This document shows, one piece after another, positions 6,722 through 9,602 of a DNA stretch of 9,602 bases (its first letter is position 1; the number at the start of each line of letters is the position of its first letter). The notes beneath the pieces are model-generated. The model was not told where the DNA came from. It did not search any database and saw nothing but the letters and a program-made list of their open reading frames with translations. Made by a program: the position numbers and the translations under genes. This stretch comes from Anaerolineales bacterium (GTDB lineage Bacteria; Chloroflexota; Anaerolineae; Anaerolineales; JABWBV01), in the NCBI GenBank assembly GCA_027019845.1, contig JALUWE010000346.1, forward strand, positions 1 to 9,602. Direction: 5' to 3'.

Positions 6722-6732
6722 GTCTTGAGGTT
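6712..6732. repeat. Degenerate half-copy of the 1-99 palindromic repeat
   Basis: The segment agactcacaggtcttgaggt matches the right arm and the start of the next unit of the repeat at 75-99, with one C missing from the arm and one G missing from ttgaggg. The left arm is absent, so it can no longer form the hairpin. The same family therefore brackets the liv operon, downstream at 1-99 and upstream here. Confidence 0.75.
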
Positions 6733-6759
6733 GGGGAGTTAGGGCTTTTCAGCCGCGGC

Positions 6760-7097
6760 TCAGGGCTGCCGCCGCACGTAACGTCCCACCACGCCCCGCG
6801 AGGCGATCACGGGCAGGATGATCAGCGCGCCAAACACCCCCAGAATGACCACTGCGGAGAGAATAGCGATGAACACCAGCCCCTCGTGCAATTTGACCTG
6901 CGGCCCAGAATGCGCGGCCGTAGCCAGATGTTCATCAGATTGATGAGCAGCAGGTACACCAGTCCCACCAGCAACCCGAACCAGAAATTCGACATCGGCA
7001 GGTAGATCGGCCCCTCGATCAGGGCCACCCCAACGGCCAGCAGCGCACCCGCCGTGTTTGTATTGCACCACAGTTTCAGTATGGCCTGAATTTGCAA
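6760..7097 (-). pseudogene. Truncated, frameshifted AI-2E-family transporter remnant
   Basis: Two minus-strand frames join to give the C-terminal third of an AI-2E family (PF01594-type) membrane transporter. The first frame, from about 7090, gives hydrophobic segments (AGALLAVGVAL; FWFGLLVGLVYLLLINL) and then NIWLRPRILGR. The second frame gives VKLHEGLVFIAILSAVVILG, then FGALIILPVIAS, and a basic tail to TGA at 6760. The family motif RPRI(L/M)GR-x-V-x-LH is split exactly at the frame change near 6898-6899, where one base is missing or two are added. The first two thirds of the protein, about 250 residues, are absent. The break lies beside the palindromes at 7088-7129. It is surely non-functional unless an unusual frameshift operates. 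Confidence 0.8.
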
Positions 7098-7129
7098 ATT
7101 CCGCGCCGCTTACCCACCGCCGAAGGCGG
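7088..7129. repeat. Two adjacent palindromes at the edge of the AI-2E remnant
   Basis: A perfect 14-base palindrome, gaatttgcaaattc (7088-7101), is followed by a hairpin with arms ccgcc (7117-7121) and ggcgg (7125-7129) around gaa. No T-run follows on either strand, so neither is a standard terminator. They mark the point where similarity to the AI-2E family stops and probably belong to a dispersed repeat that broke the gene. Confidence 0.65.
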
Positions 7130-7172
7130 GTCGGCTTCAGGCAGGGTTGGGCTGCCGTTTGTATCGAAGACA

Positions 7173-7457
7173 CTATGAGGAAGGCACTCTCAACGCTTCA
7201 AACTCCGGGAGTGGTTGTTCGGTAACAACGCTGTACAACACGTCTGAATCTAAATCCGCTCCATTAGGCCAACAAACAACGCCTAACTCTTCGTTTACCG
7301 CTACTTGAGCAAATTGCTCTTCGTCCTTAAGGTATTCAAATACCCCTGTGAACTCTACCAGTTCCTTCACGTTTACAACCCCGGAAACACCGTCTTCAAA
7401 TTGCACTTGCAACCGATACCCTTCCAATGGCTTTACCGAGATGACATCTGCCAACAT
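7173..7457 (-). CDS. DUF2442 domain protein
   Basis: This small cytosolic protein of 94 residues covers the whole DUF2442 domain. The N-terminal strand pair VISVKPLEGYRLQVQFEDG (5-23) is followed by VVNVKELV, GVFEYLKDEEQF (38-49), VNEELGVVCWPNGADLDSD (54-72) and VLYSVV. The ATG at 7457 overlaps the TGA of the preceding short frame (TGATG) and has AAGGAG seven bases upstream, so it is preferred over the GTG at 7460. DUF2442 genes are commonly found directly after DUF4160 genes. The pair has been likened to toxin-antitoxin modules, but I know of no settled function. Here the partner is collapsed (7457-7525), leaving DUF2442 as an orphan. Its codon use is clearly AT-richer than the neighbouring genes, which fits recent acquisition. 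Confidence 0.85.
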   Translation of the reverse strand: MLADVISVKPLEGYRLQVQFEDGVSGVVNVKELVEFTGVFEYLKDEEQFAQVAVNEELGVVCWPNGADLDSDVLYSVVTEQPLPEFEALRVPSS

Positions 7458-7525
7458 CACTCACTCCTTACGCCAGGGGTTCTATCTTCTTCGATGATTC
7501 CGAAAAAGCGGCTCACTTCTGGCAT
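7457..7525 (-). pseudogene. Collapsed DUF4160 gene, N-terminal stub
   Basis: A 22-codon frame starts at ATG 7525 with MPEVSRFFGI, the characteristic opening of many DUF4160 proteins, which normally continue with RMYY, PPHFHA and about 60 more residues. Here it passes straight to a short acidic and polar end (EEDRTPGVRSE) and stops at TGA 7459-7457, overlapping the DUF2442 ATG. The usual histidine-containing core is missing, consistent with an internal deletion of about 180-200 bases that kept both the start and the coupling overlap. The surviving end supplies the Shine-Dalgarno of DUF2442. Identification rests on ten residues plus gene order, so it is moderate. Confidence 0.6.
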
Positions 7526-7740
7526 AAAACAAACCGATTTCTGTCACTCCGCAGAGAAGTGATCCATCCAAACTCTTTGCCCAACAGACTGGGGTGCTTC
7601 TATGTTACCAGATTTTGCTTCCATGAAGAAGCGTAGTGCGGATTTAGAAGCCCTCGTGCCATCAGAATGGCGCTCGCTGCAAAAGAGCGTTTGACTGCCT
7701 GCGAAAATTCCTGCATTCCCTGTTTGGCAGCCCAACCCAA
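7526..7740. other. AT-richer gap of unknown content between threonine synthase and the DUF4160 stub
   Basis: This 215-base stretch is AT-richer than the genes around it. Two short overlapping frames exist. A minus frame of 63 codons (7735-7544) has no recognised motif. A plus frame from ATG 7602 to TGA 7694, 30 codons, begins MLPDFASMKKRSADLEAL, and upstream it stays open to a stop at 7560-7562. Neither has a good ribosome binding site and I do not recognise either product. It may be a remnant of a gene or of a dispersed non-coding element. No RNA gene or tandem repeat is evident here. Confidence 0.4.
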
Positions 7741-9048
7741 TTATACGTCAAAATCGAGCACACGTTTCACCGCCCCCAGCTCGGGTTCGATCACGGGCGC
7801 ATCGGGCACCGCGCGCATGGCCGCGGCCACGTCCTTCAACCCGCTGCCGGTGTTGAGCACCACCACCGCATCTCCCGGCCCGATCAGCCCCTCCCCCACC
7901 GCCTTGACCAGCCCGGCATACGCGGCCGCGCCCGCGGGTTCGGCGAAGATGCCGGCGCGGCCCAACTGTGCCACGGCCTCCAAAATTTGCGCATCGCTCA
8001 CCGTGAGGTACGCGCCTCCCGTTTGGGCGGCGGCGCGCAACGCCCGCAGCCCGTCGCGCGGCATGTCCACCGAAATGCTGTCGGCCAGCGTGCTGGCGGA
8101 AACCGGCCTGATCCGCTCGCTACCCGCGGCAAACGCGTTGGCGATGGCCGCCGACCCCTCGGCCTGCACCCCGAAGATGCGCGGCAGCTCCTCCAGCCAG
8201 CCCAGTGCCAGCAGGTCTTTGAACCCCTTGTGCAGGCCGGAGATGATGTTGCCATCGCCCACGGAGACAAAGATAGCGAGTGGAGATTCGGGGTTGGATA
8301 TGGGGGGCGCACCACCAACATTCGCTATCGAGTAGCCCTTATCGAGTGTCCCGTATCGAAAAAACTCCCATATCTCGAACGCGGCGGTCTTTTTGCCCTC
8401 CGCGGTGAAGGGGTTGTAGCCGGTGTTGCGGCAATACCAGCCGAATTCGCGGGCCGCCGCGACCGAGAGGTCGAAGGCCGCGTCGTAGTTGCCGTCCACC
8501 AGGATGACCTGCGCGCCGTAGACCAGCAGCTGTGCGATCTTGGCGGGCGGCGCGCTGCGCGGCGCGAAGATCACGGCCTTGTGCCCGACCGCGGCGGCCA
8601 TCCCGGCCAGGGCCGCGCCCGCGTTGCCGGTCGAGGCGGTGACCACCACCCCCGCGGCGATCTCCCGCGCCCGGGCGATCACCAGCGCGCTGGCGCGGTC
8701 TTTGAACGAGGCGGTCGGGTTGCTGCTCTCGTCTTTGACCCACAGATGGCGCAGGCCGAGGGATTCCGCCAGGGCGGGGGGGCGGTAGAGGGGGGTGAAC
8801 CCTGCCCGGCGGAGCGGCGTCCCTGTTTGGCCCGGGTCTGCCACCGGCAGGAGGGGGAGATAACGCCAGAGGGAGCGTTCTGTCTGGGCGTGGAGCGTGT
8901 CCGGGGTGGTGGTCTGCCGGATGCGGTCGTAATCCAGCAGTACGTCCAGGTTGCCCCCATCGTGCGGGCAGGTGTAGGTGAGCGGGCCGGGTTGGAATTC
9001 GGCCTCGCACACGGAGCAGCGGTAGCCTGTCAGGTGTTTGGCGGTCAC
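7741..9048 (-). CDS. thrC: Threonine synthase (PLP-dependent) with a repeat-derived insert
   Basis: The 435-residue cytosolic enzyme converts O-phosphohomoserine to threonine and phosphate. A zinc-ribbon-like N-terminus (C11-x2-C14, then C27 in CPHDGG) is followed by the type II PLP fold. Substrate loop NPTASFKDR (110-118) contains the PLP Schiff-base lysine K116, TASTGNAGAAL (137-147) is the substrate/PLP-contact loop, and SVGDGN (262-267) binds the phosphate. The C-terminal half (GIFAEPAGAAAYAGL, VVVLNTGSGLKD) is standard. Residues about 229-258 are an insertion absent from typical family members and match a 7-base-period repeat (8326-8360). The GTG start at 9048 puts the first cysteine at residue 11, but no strong ribosome binding site is visible. 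A related PLP enzyme such as threonine dehydratase is less likely because of the N-terminal ribbon and length. Confidence 0.87.
   Translation of the reverse strand: MTAKHLTGYRCSVCEAEFQPGPLTYTCPHDGGNLDVLLDYDRIRQTTTPDTLHAQTERSLWRYLPLLPVADPGQTGTPLRRAGFTPLYRPPALAESLGLRHLWVKDESSNPTASFKDRASALVIARAREIAAGVVVTASTGNAGAALAGMAAAVGHKAVIFAPRSAPPAKIAQLLVYGAQVILVDGNYDAAFDLSVAAAREFGWYCRNTGYNPFTAEGKKTAAFEIWEFFRYGTLDKGYSIANVGGAPPISNPESPLAIFVSVGDGNIISGLHKGFKDLLALGWLEELPRIFGVQAEGSAAIANAFAAGSERIRPVSASTLADSISVDMPRDGLRALRAAAQTGGAYLTVSDAQILEAVAQLGRAGIFAEPAGAAAYAGLVKAVGEGLIGPGDAVVVLNTGSGLKDVAAAMRAVPDAPVIEPELGAVKRVLDFDV
8326..8360. repeat. Heptad-type repeat inside the threonine synthase gene
   Basis: Five 7-base steps read tatcgag, tagccct, tatcgag, tgtcccg, tatcgaa, so the word tatcga(g/a) recurs exactly every 14 bases. 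The same words occur in array B at 1599-1650. On the coding strand the repeat is translated within residues 229-241 of threonine synthase without breaking the frame. Confidence 0.75.
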
Positions 9049-9060
9049 GGTGTTTCCAGT

Positions 9061-9122
9061 ACCGGTTGTAAGCTGCCCGCTACCGTTGGATAGCGGGCAA
9101 GGCTAATTGCTTGTAAGCCGGT
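9061..9122. other. Extended hairpin in the gap before threonine synthase
   Basis: A perfect 9-bp stem, TGCCCGCTA (9074-9082) with TAGCGGGCA (9091-9099), closes an 8-base loop. Outside it, AAGC (9070-9073) can pair with GCTT (9109-9112), and ACCGG (9061-9065) with CCGGT (9118-9122), giving a three-tier structure. It lies between the end of the ABC ATPase gene and the GTG of threonine synthase, both on the minus strand. No T-run follows the stem, so intrinsic termination is doubtful; attenuation, mRNA end protection or a dispersed repeat are alternatives. Confidence 0.55.
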
Positions 9123-9149
9123 CAAATCGTTGTTGTGCTCTTCGGGCAG

Positions 9150-9602
9150 CTACGAAATTTCGGCCTTTTCCCCGGCCATCATCAACCCCAACAGCTCGGG
9201 TGTGGCCTGCTCGCGCGCGACGATGCCCATGATCCGGCCTTGAAAGATGACCGCGATGCGGTCCGAAAGGGCTAGAATCTCGTCCAGGTCTTCCGAGATC
9301 AGCAGGGTGGCGGTGCCCTGGTTGCGCTGCTGGATGATCAGCGAGCGGATGTACTGGGTGGCGCCGATGTCCACCCCGCGGGTGGGCTGGGAGGCCAGCA
9401 GCACGCGCGGGTTGCGCGATAGCTCCCGCGCCAGGATCACTTTTTGCGCGTTGCCGCCGGAGAGGTTTTTCATCGGGGTATCGATGCCCGGGGTTTTGAC
9501 GTCGAAGGTGCGCACAAGCTGCCGGGCATGTTGGGCGATGGCCTGGAAGTTCAGGAAACCGTTGTTGGAAAACGGGGGCTTGTCCACGTCGCGCAGGATC
9601 AG
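9150..9602 (-). CDS. Nucleoside/sugar-type ABC transporter ATPase, C-terminal part
   Basis: The frame is open to the window edge and gives the last 150 residues of a larger protein, whose start lies beyond 9602. It matches the second ATPase domain of duplicated importer ATPases of the YufO/nucleoside group (COG3845-like). The signature LSGGNAQK is at visible residues 47-54. A degenerate Walker B, VLLASQPTRGVDIG, replaces the usual DE pair with SQ, and the switch region ISEDLDEILALSDRIAV lacks the histidine. Both changes are usual for this second, non-catalytic-type domain, so they do not imply decay. The partner permeases and lipoprotein would be expected upstream or elsewhere. The C-terminus ends MMAGEKAEIS at TAG 9150. 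The ligand cannot be told from this part. Confidence 0.85.
   Translation of the reverse strand: MILRDVDKPPFSNNGFLNFQAIAQHARQLVRTFDVKTPGIDTPMKNLSGGNAQKVILARELSRNPRVLLASQPTRGVDIGATQYIRSLIIQQRNQGTATLLISEDLDEILALSDRIAVIFQGRIMGIVAREQATPELLGLMMAGEKAEIS

Noticed and set aside
7741..9048. Frameshift or pseudogene in threonine synthase because of the odd loop
   Set aside because: The frame is continuous, and every catalytic motif before and after the insert is intact.
9384..9395. Loss of ABC ATPase activity from SQ in place of DE in Walker B
   Set aside because: The second domain of this ATPase family normally has this degenerate form, so it is not evidence of a broken gene.

Overview
All convincing genes in this window lie on the minus strand, so transcription runs from high to low coordinates. 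The DNA is GC-rich in the genes, and the gaps hold AT-richer tandem repeats with 7- and 9-base periods and short perfect palindromes. Repeat-filled gaps, a liv-type importer operon with a built-in acyl-CoA synthetase, and a zinc-ribbon threonine synthase all fit a Chloroflexota bacterium (Anaerolineae/Caldilineae-like). That placement is an inference from style and gene content; no rRNA or marker gene confirms it.

Layout in transcription order. (1) 9602-9150: the C-terminal end of a second-type ATPase domain of a nucleoside/sugar ABC importer, cut by the window edge. (2) 9149-9049: a gap with a hairpin. (3) 9048-7741: threonine synthase, which carries an unusual in-frame insert made of heptad-type repeat. 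(4) 7740-6760: a decayed accessory patch. It holds an unexplained AT-richer stretch, a collapsed DUF4160 gene overlapping an intact DUF2442 gene, two palindromes, and a truncated, frameshifted AI-2E-family permease remnant. (5) A probable sigma-70-type promoter near 6693-6721. (6) 6636-105: an operon of livG (ATPase), a fadD-like acyl-CoA synthetase, livH, livM (permeases) and a lipoprotein substrate-binding protein. (7) 99-1: two copies of a palindromic repeat just after the operon's last visible gene.

The operon proteins should form one uptake-and-activation route. The lipoprotein catches a substrate, LivH/LivM form the channel, LivG hydrolyses ATP, and the AMP-forming ligase can convert an imported carboxylate to its CoA thioester. 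The second ATPase (LivF) is not in the window and may lie beyond position 1. The substrate may therefore be an organic acid rather than a branched-chain amino acid, but the sequence does not settle this.

The most notable signal is the short-period repeats. They fill both sizeable gaps of the liv operon, reach the fadD start codon, surround a stranded full-length Shine-Dalgarno sequence, and appear translated inside threonine synthase. I saw no CRISPR array, tRNA, rRNA, transposase or clear new defence system.
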